Source: Bombella saccharophila
GTDB taxonomy: Bacteria > Pseudomonadota > Alphaproteobacteria > Acetobacterales > Acetobacteraceae
NCBI RefSeq assembly: GCF_026385475.1
Contig: NZ_JANIDW010000001.1
Location: forward strand, 496,001-560,000
Direction of reading: 5' to 3'
DNA length: 64,000 nt
Below, piece by piece: positions 55,141 to 64,000 of the stretch. The stretch's first letter is position 1, and each line of letters opens with the position of its first letter. Under the pieces are notes generated by a model. The model was not told where the DNA came from. It made no database searches and worked only from the letters and a program-made list of their open reading frames with translations. The position numbers and the translations under genes were made by a program.

Positions 55141-55794
55141 TTATTTAAAGGTCGCGCAAGCCCCTTTTTGAGAATTTTTTATAAAGGCTCTTATCTTTGC
55201 TGTAGACTTTATACCGGGGCTATCTTCCACGCCGGAGGAAACGTCAACAGCTCGTGTTTTACTGGTAAAAACAGCCTTTGCTACATTATCGGGCGTTAGT
55301 CCCCCTGCTAATAGCCAAGGGGCGGGGGCATGCCATTGGTCGGTTAGTTTCCAGTCAAAGCTGCGTCCTAATCCACCAGGACGATTATCCCCGGTTTGTG
55401 CAGGGGCCTCGATGACATAACCGTCCATAGCTGTGGAGTGTGGAAGGTCCTCCTTATTCGAGATGCCTCGGGCGAGCCAGACTTGTTTGCCTGTTGTGTT
55501 TTTTAGGTGAATGGCGGTGTTTTCATCTGTGTAGAGTTGTAAAATATCCAAAGGAACATGGCGTAAAATTGTGAGAACGTCCATGTAAGTAGGGCGCACA
55601 AACAAGCCAACACGTAGCGGTCCCCCTTGTGCGGGAGGGGGGACAGCAGCATGTAGAGCAGCCGCACATTCTGGGCTTATGAAGCGTGGAGAGGCAGGAT
55701 GAAAAACTAACCCAACCCAACGGGCCCCCAAAGCATCACACGCTTTTATGTCCTCAACCCGTGTTAGGCCGCAGATTTTAACATCTACCTTCAT
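55141..55794 (-). CDS. trpF: Phosphoribosylanthranilate isomerase
   Basis: A 217-residue TIM-barrel enzyme of tryptophan synthesis. The catalytic Cys is in VKICGLTRVEDI, the Asp in RAVDVSSGVEDSPGIKS, and LLAGGLTPDNV is the phosphate site. It overlaps pyrF by four bases (ATGA), so the two are coupled; the trpB and trpA genes that often follow are absent, and a tRNA comes next. Confidence 0.93.
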   Translation of the reverse strand: MKVDVKICGLTRVEDIKACDALGARWVGLVFHPASPRFISPECAAALHAAVPPPAQGGPLRVGLFVRPTYMDVLTILRHVPLDILQLYTDENTAIHLKNTTGKQVWLARGISNKEDLPHSTAMDGYVIEAPAQTGDNRPGGLGRSFDWKLTDQWHAPAPWLLAGGLTPDNVAKAVFTSKTRAVDVSSGVEDSPGIKSTAKIRAFIKNSQKGACATFK

Positions 55795-56510
55795 GAAGAG
55801 GCTGTTTTTAATTCATCTTGTATGGCTTGGGCTACGGCAGCAGGGTCTTCCGCACGCGTGATGGGGCGACCAACTACGATCCAATCTGCCCCAGCTTCAG
55901 CGGCTTGAGTGGGTGACATAACGCGTTTTTGGTCGTCAACGTTATTACCAACGAGGCGAATACCCGGTACGATCAGCTCTGGTTTATGGCCAAGCTCTTC
56001 CCGCAGGGCGGTGAGCTCGTGTGCTGAGCAAACCAAGCCGTCTGCCCCTGCTTGAATGGCCATTTTCCCAAGCCGTACAACCTCCTCAAGAGGTGTAGAA
56101 TCAATCCCTACTTCGGTGAGACTTTGCTCATTCATACTTGTTAATACAGTAACAGCTAGCAATTTTGGTCTGTCTGGCCCACCGTTAAATGCTTCCTCCA
56201 AAGCACCGCGTGCACGCGCAATCATCTCTGGGCCACCAAGGGCATGGATAGTGGTCAAGAAGGGACGAATGGGAGCAAGGGCTTTTAACCCTGCAGCGAC
56301 GGTGTTGGGAATATCATGGAGTTTGAGGTCTAAAAATAAAGCGTGACGTTCGCTTAAAGTACGAACAGCATCTAACCCACAAGCATAGGTAAACTCCAAC
56401 CCCAATTTAATGGCGTCGACTTTACCCTCCAGCATAGAAGCCCATTGTGAGGCTTGGTCATAAGAGGCTGTATCAAGGGCGGCGATAAGACGGGTACGTG
56501 CGGCGGACAT
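55791..56510 (-). CDS. pyrF: Orotidine-5'-phosphate decarboxylase
   Basis: A 239-residue group I enzyme, last step of UMP synthesis. LIAALDTASYDQ, KLGLEFTYACG and the catalytic LFLDLKLHDIPNTVAAGLKA (Asp-Lys-Asp) are clear, as are VPGIRLVGNN and WIVVGRPITRAEDP for phosphate binding. Middle gene of lapA-pyrF-trpF, 11 bp after lapA. Confidence 0.95.
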   Translation of the reverse strand: MSAARTRLIAALDTASYDQASQWASMLEGKVDAIKLGLEFTYACGLDAVRTLSERHALFLDLKLHDIPNTVAAGLKALAPIRPFLTTIHALGGPEMIARARGALEEAFNGGPDRPKLLAVTVLTSMNEQSLTEVGIDSTPLEEVVRLGKMAIQAGADGLVCSAHELTALREELGHKPELIVPGIRLVGNNVDDQKRVMSPTQAAEAGADWIVVGRPITRAEDPAAVAQAIQDELKTASS

Positions 56511-56521
56511 GATATAAAAGC

Positions 56522-56851
56522 CTAATTCTGCTGGGTAGATATAGTTGCTTCTGGAGAGGTGTTTTGCGCCATTTTGAGCTGATCTAAGCGTTGGTGAAGC
56601 TCAATAAGCTGCTTTTGTGCGTTCCGTAATTGAGATTCAGCCTTTCTAGCCCGTCTGCGTTGGCGAATATCCCCCGCGGCACCGAGGATGAAGCCAAGGA
56701 TAAGGGAAGGCACTGCTAAAAGAGCGATTAGCTTTCCCATGCCAATGGAAATGCCAAAAGAGGCAAGCCAAACGGTTGTACCATCCAGATTGCTCATAGA
56801 GAAAATGGCAATAAATGCCAAAAAGAGAACGATGATTAGAAGTCTTATCAT
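56522..56851 (-). CDS. lapA: LapA-domain small membrane protein
   Basis: A 109-residue inner-membrane protein of the LapA (DUF1049) family: a first helix (LLIIVLFLAFIAIFSMSN), a conserved turn, a second helix (LIALLAVPSLILGFILGAAG), then a basic and coiled-coil tail (RKAESQLRNAQKQLIELHQR). In E. coli the homologue works with LapB in LPS assembly control. First gene of the operon with pyrF and trpF; AGGAG lies six nt before its start. Confidence 0.85.
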   Translation of the reverse strand: MIRLLIIVLFLAFIAIFSMSNLDGTTVWLASFGISIGMGKLIALLAVPSLILGFILGAAGDIRQRRRARKAESQLRNAQKQLIELHQRLDQLKMAQNTSPEATISTQQN

Positions 56852-57085
56852 AGGGCTTCTCCTATCCGGCCTCAGGAGGGGAACATAAGGTAGGCATCGA
56901 GGTTGTAAAACGTGTTAAGCGATTAGCAGCAATTCTAGAAGAAGTTATTTGGTATGTCATCATAGGCTTAGTAAATTAGGTTTGGAAACATAGAGATGAG
57001 GAGCAGATGCTCCCTAAGAAGATAATTTTCTGATATAATTTCAGCAAGCACTCTTCTTTAGTACGAAAGGTTAGCAGACAGACAT

Positions 57086-60000
57086 ATGGACCAGACCGGG
57101 ATTTTTTTCGGCGCAACTCCGAGTCAAAACGTTAAGATTCCTGTTTGGTACGGGTTTGATGCTGCATGGTATCGTCGTCGTTATGCACATGTGCTGAGAG
57201 CAATGGGTATAGAATTGGACGACCAAACGCTTGCTGAGCGGTGGGAGGCGGGTGAGATAGAAGGGGTCACCTCGCCTAACCGATATTTTGATGAGGAATG
57301 GTATTTAAGATATTATCCTGATGTACGTCGCAGCATAGAAGAACAGGGAATTTTTCGCAGCGGTTTTCAACATTACATCGAGGTTGGTTGTCAAAGTTGT
57401 GTAGGCCATTGGTTATTTTCTGCCGAATATTATCTTAAAGAAAATCCCGATTATGGTTTACGTGCCTTACGTAACGCTGGTTATGTTAATGCGTATGATC
57501 ATTTTTTATCTGTTGGTGATCATCATTTTCGGACGCCGCATCCTTTTTTTGAACCTGAAGTTTTTGTACGGGAATGTTTAAATAAGGATATCCCGTTTGA
57601 TCCATCCCAAGGGACATTTTCTCAATATTTGTCTCTTGAACATGCGGAGATGGGCAGACTGCGCACCTCCTGGTATTTTGACCCCTCTTGGTATCTTGAG
57701 CAATATCCTGATGTAAAAGAGCTGATTAAGACTGGTGATTTTATCAATGCGCTTCATCATTACTTATGTTGTGATGAGCCATCTCAGTTTAACCCTAACC
57801 CTTATTTTGATGAAACGTATTATTTAGAAACTTATCCAGATGTACGCGAAGCCGTAAATCAAGGGGCTTTTCGTAATGGGTATGCGCATTTCATGCGTAG
57901 CGGTATTCGTGAGCAGCGTAATCCATCTACTGCATTAGATATGCGGGCTTTTATAGAGAGTTTAGATCTTCCTGCTGCACTCCATCGCGCTCATGCGGAG
58001 AATCCATTTCATTTGTGGGTGATGCGGCAGGAAAAAGGCGATGACGTTGCTCATTCTGCTGTTTCGTCCACGGCTGCTAGAGCCTTGGCGTTAAAGAAAA
58101 TAGAAGCAAGTTTACCGTCTTTATTTCGTCAACCGTTACGGTTTGAGGCACATTCTATTCCTTCCTTAACAGTAATACTTTTTTCACAAGGGAATTACTT
58201 GTTAGATATTGCAAGTCTCATATCTCTTCAGATGCAAGGGATAGCGGGATTGCAAATTATTTGGGCAGGCCCAAGTAATCACGTGGTACAAGGGCGACTT
58301 AATAATAGCATTGAGGGAATTGAGTATTATAATGATGATGAGCATCTGTCATCTTGGCAACGTTTAGGAAAAATTCTTCCCTTAGTCCGCAGTGACCGTA
58401 TTTTGCTGATGGAATCAGGGATGCAGCTTCTGCCAATGACATTGCCTGCCGTGTTGCAGGCTATGGCTGTGCCTCACGTGGGGGGAAGTGGGAAAATTCT
58501 AGCAGCCAATAATCAAGTTTTAGAGGCTGGTAGTGCCGTTTGGCGAGATGGCAGTGTAACATTATGCGCGCAAGGGGCAGAGGCGTTAGCGCAGTCAGTC
58601 AGCTTTGAGCGTGAAATAGACGCTGTGCAAGGGGGATTGCTTTTTTGCCAGCGTAAAGGCCTTGAGCAAGCCTTGGCTTATTTGGAAGGACAAGAGGCTG
58701 CCCCTCTCTTTACGTGTCTTTCTATTGCCTTAAGGGCCATAGGGGAGACATTGTTTTATTGGCCGTTAGTGCAAGCCAAAGCGTTACATGCAACGGTAGA
58801 AGGTTACGTCAATACGCCGGTTTGTAGCGCGTTATTACGACGGCTTTTCCCTAATTTTTTACCAACCCACGCTATTTCATCCCGCGGGACAGTTATGGAA
58901 GGAAAAAGCCGTCCTAAGGTGATGATGTTGTTTCCTCACCTACCTCGCACGGTAGAGGGAGGACCAGCGCGACGTATTATTCAACAAATTCATCTTTTTC
59001 GCCGGCTAGGGTGGCGGGTAATGATCGTCGGGTTAGATCGTGGAGAAGAGGATAGGCTCGTTATCCCAAGGGATTATCCTTCTGATACAGAATGCTGGCG
59101 TGGTGTAGGGGATATAGCGGCGTTTTTACAGCAGCATCAAAATGGTGTGGATTTATTTTGGTTAGCAGGGACGGCCACATTAAAGCGGGTTGGACCTGTC
59201 TTGGCCTCTGGGGAATGGCTGTCCTCTGAGAAGAGGATTATCCTAGATGTTGTGGAGCAAAATGGCGTTGGAATAAAAGCTGCAGAAAGGCATTTGCGAC
59301 GTCTTGTCGGCATGGTAGATGAGCCACAAATCTTGCTAAAAGAAGCCCAAGAAGAGCTTGAATATGCTTGGCTGTGCCAAGGCATTGTTGCTGGTGATGT
59401 ATCAGATGTTACTCTTCTTCGCCGTTTAGGATATGGTAATGTTGTTCAGATACCTTATGCGGTTGCCCCACAACATATAGCTCATGATGGGCATGGAACT
59501 TTTCAGCAACGCAATGGTGCTTTGTTCCCCCTCCCTATTTATCATGCGGGGGATGCGGGGCATGACGGGTTTGACTGGTTTTGTCTCTCTGTTATGCCTC
59601 ATTTGCAACGATATTTTGATGCACAATTGTCGATAGGGGTTAGCGGGTACCATCATCCTCTTGTTGATATTGGTTTTTATGAGCGTATGGCTCCTTTGGA
59701 TGGCCTAGCCGAAAAAGGGAAGCTCTCCTCGTTTTTAGAAAAATGCCGTGTTGTGGTCGACCCTGCGCGTGTTTTAGGTATGCAAGCTTTAGAAGTGTTG
59801 GAAGCTGCAGCGCAGGGGGTTCCAGCTATATTAAGCACACCACAGATGGAGCGTTTGGGCTGGAAGGATGAAGAGGAAGCCTTAGATGGTGGGTTTAATG
59901 CTCCCGAGCATTTTGCTCAGCAAGTCATTCGGCTTTATGAAGATCCAGACTTATGGGCAAAATTACGGGATAATGCTCATGCCTTTGTGTGTCGGGAGCA

Positions 60001-60301
60001 TAATGCTCAGCGTCAGTATGAAATTTTTAAAGCTTTTATAGAAGGTCTCTCTCAAAAAACTAAAATTGCGGAACGTCCTTTGGAGAGGGCTGATAACCAA
60101 CAGTCTCGGGCGTTTGCTCCAGCACCCTTATATGTAAAACCAAAGCCACATTTAGTGCCAGAGCCACATAATGCGACGGATCATGAAGAAGATGATGAGC
60201 CAGACGAGGTGGAGGATGATCTTGCTCCCTTGCCAACACGTCTTGGCGTAACATTATCTAATAATCCTGATGCAAACGGGGATGCACAAACAGATGAATA
60301 A
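57086..60301 (+). CDS. Large glycosyltransferase with N-terminal WYL-YPDV repeats
   Basis: A 1071-residue protein. Residues 1 to about 290 hold six units of about 45 residues with the pattern FDxxWYLxxYPDV...HYxxxG; clear examples are YFDEEWYLRYYPDVRRSI, YFDPSWYLEQYPDVKELI and YFDETYYLETYPDVREAV. A middle region resembles a family 2-type fold with conserved residues lost (LTVILFSQGNYLLDIASLIS). The C-terminal part from about residue 610 is a GT4-like domain (GGPARRIIQQIHLFRRLGWR, ending in VLEAAAQGVPAILSTPQMER). The tail is acidic and disordered. No signal peptide. Likely builds a surface polysaccharide. The next gene overlaps its end by 8 nt. Confidence 0.78.
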   Translation: MDQTGIFFGATPSQNVKIPVWYGFDAAWYRRRYAHVLRAMGIELDDQTLAERWEAGEIEGVTSPNRYFDEEWYLRYYPDVRRSIEEQGIFRSGFQHYIEVGCQSCVGHWLFSAEYYLKENPDYGLRALRNAGYVNAYDHFLSVGDHHFRTPHPFFEPEVFVRECLNKDIPFDPSQGTFSQYLSLEHAEMGRLRTSWYFDPSWYLEQYPDVKELIKTGDFINALHHYLCCDEPSQFNPNPYFDETYYLETYPDVREAVNQGAFRNGYAHFMRSGIREQRNPSTALDMRAFIESLDLPAALHRAHAENPFHLWVMRQEKGDDVAHSAVSSTAARALALKKIEASLPSLFRQPLRFEAHSIPSLTVILFSQGNYLLDIASLISLQMQGIAGLQIIWAGPSNHVVQGRLNNSIEGIEYYNDDEHLSSWQRLGKILPLVRSDRILLMESGMQLLPMTLPAVLQAMAVPHVGGSGKILAANNQVLEAGSAVWRDGSVTLCAQGAEALAQSVSFEREIDAVQGGLLFCQRKGLEQALAYLEGQEAAPLFTCLSIALRAIGETLFYWPLVQAKALHATVEGYVNTPVCSALLRRLFPNFLPTHAISSRGTVMEGKSRPKVMMLFPHLPRTVEGGPARRIIQQIHLFRRLGWRVMIVGLDRGEEDRLVIPRDYPSDTECWRGVGDIAAFLQQHQNGVDLFWLAGTATLKRVGPVLASGEWLSSEKRIILDVVEQNGVGIKAAERHLRRLVGMVDEPQILLKEAQEELEYAWLCQGIVAGDVSDVTLLRRLGYGNVVQIPYAVAPQHIAHDGHGTFQQRNGALFPLPIYHAGDAGHDGFDWFCLSVMPHLQRYFDAQLSIGVSGYHHPLVDIGFYERMAPLDGLAEKGKLSSFLEKCRVVVDPARVLGMQALEVLEAAAQGVPAILSTPQMERLGWKDEEEALDGGFNAPEHFAQQVIRLYEDPDLWAKLRDNAHAFVCREHNAQRQYEIFKAFIEGLSQKTKIAERPLERADNQQSRAFAPAPLYVKPKPHLVPEPHNATDHEEDDEPDEVEDDLAPLPTRLGVTLSNNPDANGDAQTDE

Positions 60302-61709
60302 GATGATCTCAGGCGTTCTTCATTATGTTGATGAGCAGCAAGATGTTGCCCGCGAGCGGCTTTTTGATTTGCTGCGCATCCCTAGCATTTCCACGCAAAA
60401 GGAACATCGTGAGGATTGTCGCCGCGCTGCACAATGGTTGGTTGAGGAGTTGCGCACTATAGGCTTTGCAGCAGAGACGCACGATGTCAAATGGGCTGAG
60501 CCGGGGCATCCGATGGTTGTTGGCCATGCCGATGAGAATGACGCTTATGCCAAGGCTGGGCAAACGCATGTTCTTTTCTATGGGCATTATGATGTTCAGC
60601 CAACGGACCCGGATCATCTATGGCATAGTAAGCCTTTTGAGCCGTGCATAAAGGAGGATGAAACGGGACGGAAGGTCATCGTGGCACGCGGAGCAAGCGA
60701 TGATAAAGGACAGGTGATGACCTTTATCGAGGCCTGTCGAGCGTGGAAGGCGGTGCATGGCCGCTTGCCTGTGGCGGTGACTATCCTTTTGGAAGGGGAG
60801 GAGGAAACAGGCGGAGAGAATCTATTGCCTTTCCTCAAGGCGCATCAGGCTGATTTACGCGCTGATATCGCCCTTATTTGCGATACGGCGATGCCTAATC
60901 GTCATACCCCAGCCATTACAACCTCTCTGCGCGGTACGGTGGCGGAGGAGATTTGTCTAACAGCGGCTAAGCAAGATTTACATTCTGGCATGTATGGCAA
61001 TGCGGCGGCTAATCCTGCTTATTTGTTATGTCGCCTTATTAGTGGCCTGCGCGATGAAACAGGCCGCATCACCTTACCCGGTTTTTATGATGGTGTGGCC
61101 GTGCCAGATGGGCAAACGCGGGCACAATGGGCGCATTTATACCCTGATGATTCTGCTTTGTTAGGTGAGGTTGGCTTGTCTCACGCGGCAGGGGAGCAAG
61201 GCTTTAGCGCAATAGAGCAAACATGGTGTCGTCCTAGTTTTGAGGTTAATGGCATTGGCGGTGGGTACCAAGATGATGGGTTTAAAACCGTTATCCCGGC
61301 TCAAGCCTCAGCAAAATTATCGTTTCGCCTTGTGCCGGGGCAGGACCCGTTGAAGATTCGGGAGGCATTTCGGGCTTATGTGCGTGATAACCTGCCAGAG
61401 GATGTGACTGTCACTTTTACATCACATGGGGCCTCTGCTGGTTTTGCGGTGGAAAAAGAGAGCCCATATCTTGCCGCAACACTCAAAGCCTTGAGTGAAG
61501 AATGGGGCGAGCCAGCCGTTACAACGGGCTGTGGTGGGTCTATCCCCGTTGCGGAGGAAGTCCGGCATGCTTTGGGGATGGATGCCTTGATGGTGGGGTT
61601 TGCTCAAGCGGATGATCATATTCATTCCCCTAATGAGCAATATGGTTTTGAGTCTTTTCATCATGGGATCCGCTCTTGGGTGCGCATTCTCGCAGCCTTA
61701 GCGGAGTGA
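60294..61709 (+). CDS. M20-family metallopeptidase (dipeptidase)
   Basis: A 471-residue di-zinc peptidase. VLFYGHYDVQPTDPDHLWHS carries the first metal His and Asp; ARGASDDKGQVMTF the bridging Asp; LLEGEEETGGENL the general-base Glu pair; ICDTAMPN another metal Asp; and DDHIHSPNEQYGFESF the last His. The dimerisation domain between is intact. It belongs to the dipeptidase group related to carnosinases. ATG 60294 overlaps the preceding gene by 8 nt; an ATG at 60282 is an alternative. It ends 6 bp before pdxA. Confidence 0.92.
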   Translation: MNKMISGVLHYVDEQQDVARERLFDLLRIPSISTQKEHREDCRRAAQWLVEELRTIGFAAETHDVKWAEPGHPMVVGHADENDAYAKAGQTHVLFYGHYDVQPTDPDHLWHSKPFEPCIKEDETGRKVIVARGASDDKGQVMTFIEACRAWKAVHGRLPVAVTILLEGEEETGGENLLPFLKAHQADLRADIALICDTAMPNRHTPAITTSLRGTVAEEICLTAAKQDLHSGMYGNAAANPAYLLCRLISGLRDETGRITLPGFYDGVAVPDGQTRAQWAHLYPDDSALLGEVGLSHAAGEQGFSAIEQTWCRPSFEVNGIGGGYQDDGFKTVIPAQASAKLSFRLVPGQDPLKIREAFRAYVRDNLPEDVTVTFTSHGASAGFAVEKESPYLAATLKALSEEWGEPAVTTGCGGSIPVAEEVRHALGMDALMVGFAQADDHIHSPNEQYGFESFHHGIRSWVRILAALAE

Positions 61710-61715
61710 GACGAT

Positions 61716-62723
61716 ATGAAGGCGGCACCACTCGCACTCACAATGGGTGATCCCGCTGGCATAGGGCCAGAATTAACAGGCCGTGTTTGGCAGGCATTGC
61801 GGGATACGGGATGTGTCTTTTTCTGGATTGGTGACCCGACTTTGTTGGGTGAGGCGATTGTATGGCAAGAGATCACTCACCCAGCAGAGGCGAGAGCTTG
61901 TTTTGCCCATGCTTTGCCCGTTCAGAGGGTATCGTGCCCGGAGGTTGTGCAGCCGGGTAAGCCCTCTCCACAAAATGCCCCCGCAGTTATAGAGAGTATA
62001 AAACAAGCTGTGCATTATAGCTTGGCGGGTCAGGCTGGGGCTGTGGTGACTAACCCGATTGCTAAGCATGTATTAGCGGCTGCGGGGTTTCCTCATCCGG
62101 GACATACGGAGTTTCTTGCCTCCTTATGTAAGGCTTCAGGGCAAGAGGTGATGATGCTCGCCTGCCCAGAACTGAAGGTCGCTTTGACGAGTATTCATGT
62201 TTCTCTCCAGCAGGCCATTAAGTGTTTATCGGCGGAGCGTATTGTTGAGGTCAGTAAAATCACGGCCAAGGCTCTAAAGCGTGATTTTGGGCTTACGAAT
62301 CCTAGATTGGCTATTGCAGGTCTTAATCCTCATGCTGGGGAGCATGGCATGATGGGGGATGAGGAGGTGCGGATTATCCGCCCTGCTATTGAGGTTCTTA
62401 CTAAAGAGGGCATTAATGTTATTGGCCCGATGCCCCCTGATACGATGTTTAGTGCCGCTGTGCGTAGCCATTATGATGCGGCGATTTGTTTATATCATGA
62501 CCAAGGGCTTATCCCTGTAAAGACTCTTGATATGGCAGGGGGGGTGAATATCACGCTGGGCCTTCCCATTATTCGGACCTCACCTGACCACGGTACAGCT
62601 TTTGATATTGCCGTGGGGCGTGGAGGAAAAAGCCGTGCGGATTGTTCTAGTCTTTTATCAGCGATGAGAATGGCCCATGATATGGCGCATCAACGGGCAG
62701 TGACTGAGTCTCACTGCAAGTGA
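61716..62723 (+). CDS. pdxA: 4-hydroxythreonine-4-phosphate dehydrogenase
   Basis: A 335-residue NAD-dependent enzyme of pyridoxal phosphate synthesis, oxidising 4-phosphohydroxythreonine. [17 protein letters not shown] opens the fold; [20 protein letters not shown] with GHTEFLA provides a metal His, [18 protein letters not shown] the second, and [14 protein letters not shown] with [14 protein letters not shown] the last. It lies directly before pdxJ, the enzyme using its product (18-bp gap). Confidence 0.95.
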   Translation: MKAAPLALTMGDPAGIGPELTGRVWQALRDTGCVFFWIGDPTLLGEAIVWQEITHPAEARACFAHALPVQRVSCPEVVQPGKPSPQNAPAVIESIKQAVHYSLAGQAGAVVTNPIAKHVLAAAGFPHPGHTEFLASLCKASGQEVMMLACPELKVALTSIHVSLQQAIKCLSAERIVEVSKITAKALKRDFGLTNPRLAIAGLNPHAGEHGMMGDEEVRIIRPAIEVLTKEGINVIGPMPPDTMFSAAVRSHYDAAICLYHDQGLIPVKTLDMAGGVNITLGLPIIRTSPDHGTAFDIAVGRGGKSRADCSSLLSAMRMAHDMAHQRAVTESHCK

Positions 62724-62741
62724 GCAAGAAAGGATAAGCCG

Positions 62742-63437
62742 ATGATTCGTCTTGGTATTAATGTGGATCATGTTGCGACATTACGAAATGCGCGTGGTGA
62801 GGCTTATCCAGACCCTGTGCGCGCGGCAGAGCTCGCTCTACAGCATGGTGCTGATGGGATTACCGCGCATTTGAGGGAAGATCGCCGTCATATCCGAGAT
62901 GAAGACGTAAAACGGCTGCGTGCTTTGCCCGCTCCACTTAATTTTGAGATGGCTGTTACCGATGAGATGGTCGCTATTGCGTGCAACTTAAAGCCTCATG
63001 CCTGCTGCTTAGTGCCTGAGAGACGGGCGGAATTGACAACTGAAGGCGGCTTGGATGTGATCGGTCTGCGCGATCATCTCGCTCCGCATATCACGCGCCT
63101 GCTTCAAGCGGGTATCCGTGTTTCTTTATTCATCGACCCAGAGCCAGAGGCTATCCGCACTGCTGCGGCCTTGGGGGCCCCGGTGATTGAGCTGCATACG
63201 GGGGGCTATGCTGCAGGCAAAGCGGGCGAGTTGGAGCGGTTGCATCAGGCTGCCCGCATTGCTGGGGAGGTAGGGTTGGAGCTCCATGCGGGGCATGGGC
63301 TGACCTATGAAAATGTTACGCCGATTACAAAATTACCGCATCTCAAAGAGTTAAATATAGGGCATTTTCTAATCGGCGAGGCCATTTTTGTTGGGTTGGG
63401 GCCCTCGGTAAGGCGGATGAAGGATTTATTGTCGTAA
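62742..63437 (+). CDS. pdxJ: Pyridoxine 5'-phosphate synthase
   Basis: A 231-residue TIM-barrel enzyme that joins 1-deoxyxylulose 5-phosphate with the PdxA product to pyridoxine 5'-phosphate. [52 protein letters not shown] and [16 protein letters not shown] are diagnostic, with catalytic His and Glu in place. AGGAT precedes its ATG. With pdxA it forms a vitamin B6 pair. Confidence 0.96.
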   Translation: MIRLGINVDHVATLRNARGEAYPDPVRAAELALQHGADGITAHLREDRRHIRDEDVKRLRALPAPLNFEMAVTDEMVAIACNLKPHACCLVPERRAELTTEGGLDVIGLRDHLAPHITRLLQAGIRVSLFIDPEPEAIRTAAALGAPVIELHTGGYAAGKAGELERLHQAARIAGEVGLELHAGHGLTYENVTPITKLPHLKELNIGHFLIGEAIFVGLGPSVRRMKDLLS

Positions 63438-63448
63438 TATCAGCCCTT

Positions 63449-64000
63449 TTATTCCTCAGGGTTATTAATAATAGGCAGGCCGTTATCGCCCTGTTGGATA
63501 TTAATTAGCCCATGGTTACGGGGAACATCTGGTATTGTTCCATCCTTAGGGGCAGGCTGGATGAGAGGTGTGCCGGGCTTATGCTTATAGAAAGGTACAT
63601 ATTTACCCGATTGGTCTGAATAGGTGGCTTTGGGGCTCTGCTCTGGCGTTGGTGTAGAATGGAACGCAGAGATTGGCCCCATAGGCCAGATGCCTGGTGC
63701 ATCCCGCATTGTCCCTTCTGGCTGACGCGCACAGCCGCGTGTAAGCATGGAGCAAATGCCATCTTGGCCGAGATACTCATCATCATCACCCGCATAATGG
63801 ACTTCTGAAACGCGGTCGTGATCTATACGGACGAGCATACGGCAGCTAGCCCCAGCCCCACCAAAAATAGATTGATACGCACTAATGGCCGCACTGGCAG
63901 GAATCAAACCAGAATCCGGAAGAGAGGGAATAGAACGATTAATGTCATATTCCCAAACAGCTGTTGTATCGTTTAACGTCTTTGTCGAATTAGGGCCGCC
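63449..64000 (-). CDS. Conserved protein of unknown function, 5' end beyond window
   Basis: The last 183 residues of a protein; the frame is open to the right edge, so the start is not seen. Features: VWEYDINRSIPSLPDSGLIP, a probable disulfide pair (GASCRMLVRIDHDRV and DGICSMLTRGCARQPEG), and a Pro/Gly-rich low-complexity C-terminus. The cysteines and Pro-rich tail suggest a periplasmic or lipoprotein-like product, but the N-terminus is needed. Convergent with pdxJ, with only 11 bp between the stops. Confidence 0.6.
   Translation of the reverse strand, partial: GGPNSTKTLNDTTAVWEYDINRSIPSLPDSGLIPASAAISAYQSIFGGAGASCRMLVRIDHDRVSEVHYAGDDDEYLGQDGICSMLTRGCARQPEGTMRDAPGIWPMGPISAFHSTPTPEQSPKATYSDQSGKYVPFYKHKPGTPLIQPAPKDGTIPDVPRNHGLINIQQGDNGLPIINNPEE

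Noticed and set aside
57578-57760. Short minus-strand frames within the glycosyltransferase gene
   Set aside because: Shadows of the large gene, with no start signals or motifs.

Overview
The window looks like a chromosomal segment of an acetic acid bacterium (Acetobacteraceae). The evidence is a Tat-exported glucose-fructose oxidoreductase, an RbtT/DalT-type polyol transporter, an ELM1-like protein and a gatCAB operon with alphaproteobacterial-looking sequence. The core DNA has moderate GC with AT-rich intergenic stretches, which suggests a small-genome, Saccharibacter/Bombella-like lineage, but the genus is a guess.

Core DNA (1-6415): partial amino-acid permease, glyA, DEAD-box RNA helicase, an ELM1-like gene followed 4 nt later by a large unknown gene, then tRNA-Val(CAC).

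Island 1 (6443-28907) sits in tRNA-Val(CAC) and is bounded by a 48-bp direct repeat of the tRNA 3' end. It is a defence and recombinase island. From left to right it holds: two tandem tyrosine recombinases; a five-gene GC-rich operon on the minus strand (GASH, two unusual GTPases, GAP1 hub and caspase-like peptidase, the last two sharing a C-terminal EAD1-type domain); a tyrosine recombinase; an AbrB/MazE-Doc toxin-antitoxin pair; a complete type III restriction-modification pair (Mod, Res); a second copy of that recombinase; a glyoxalase-family fragment; and a broken IS5-family element. A family of four double-hairpin elements lies in this island, three of them directly after recombinase genes, and one of those is a chimera of two others.

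Core DNA (28908-39771): a secreted repeat protein, mannose-1-phosphate guanylyltransferase/isomerase, a VOC protein, a small exported protein, N-formylglutamate amidohydrolase, tRNA-Val(GAC), glucose-fructose oxidoreductase, ruvX, gatCAB, tRNA-Ser(GCT).

Island 2 (39865-49102) sits in tRNA-Ser(GCT), bounded by a 17-bp direct repeat. Nearly everything in it is decayed (integrase, IS5-family transposase, MobC, relaxase). The exception is a pair of intact overlapping genes for dynamin-like GTPases, bracketed by inverted transposase remnants. The second GTPase ends in a NusA-like KH RNA-binding motif. This pair is my best candidate for an undescribed system.

Core DNA (49103-64000): frameshifted VOC gene, an AT-rich orphan membrane protein, gpmA, polyol MFS transporter, an iron module (bfd, bfr) with Fur-box-like sites, nitroreductase, tRNA-Ser(GGA), lapA-pyrF-trpF, then a plus-strand run of a large repeat-bearing glycosyltransferase, M20 peptidase, pdxA and pdxJ, and the end of an unknown gene.
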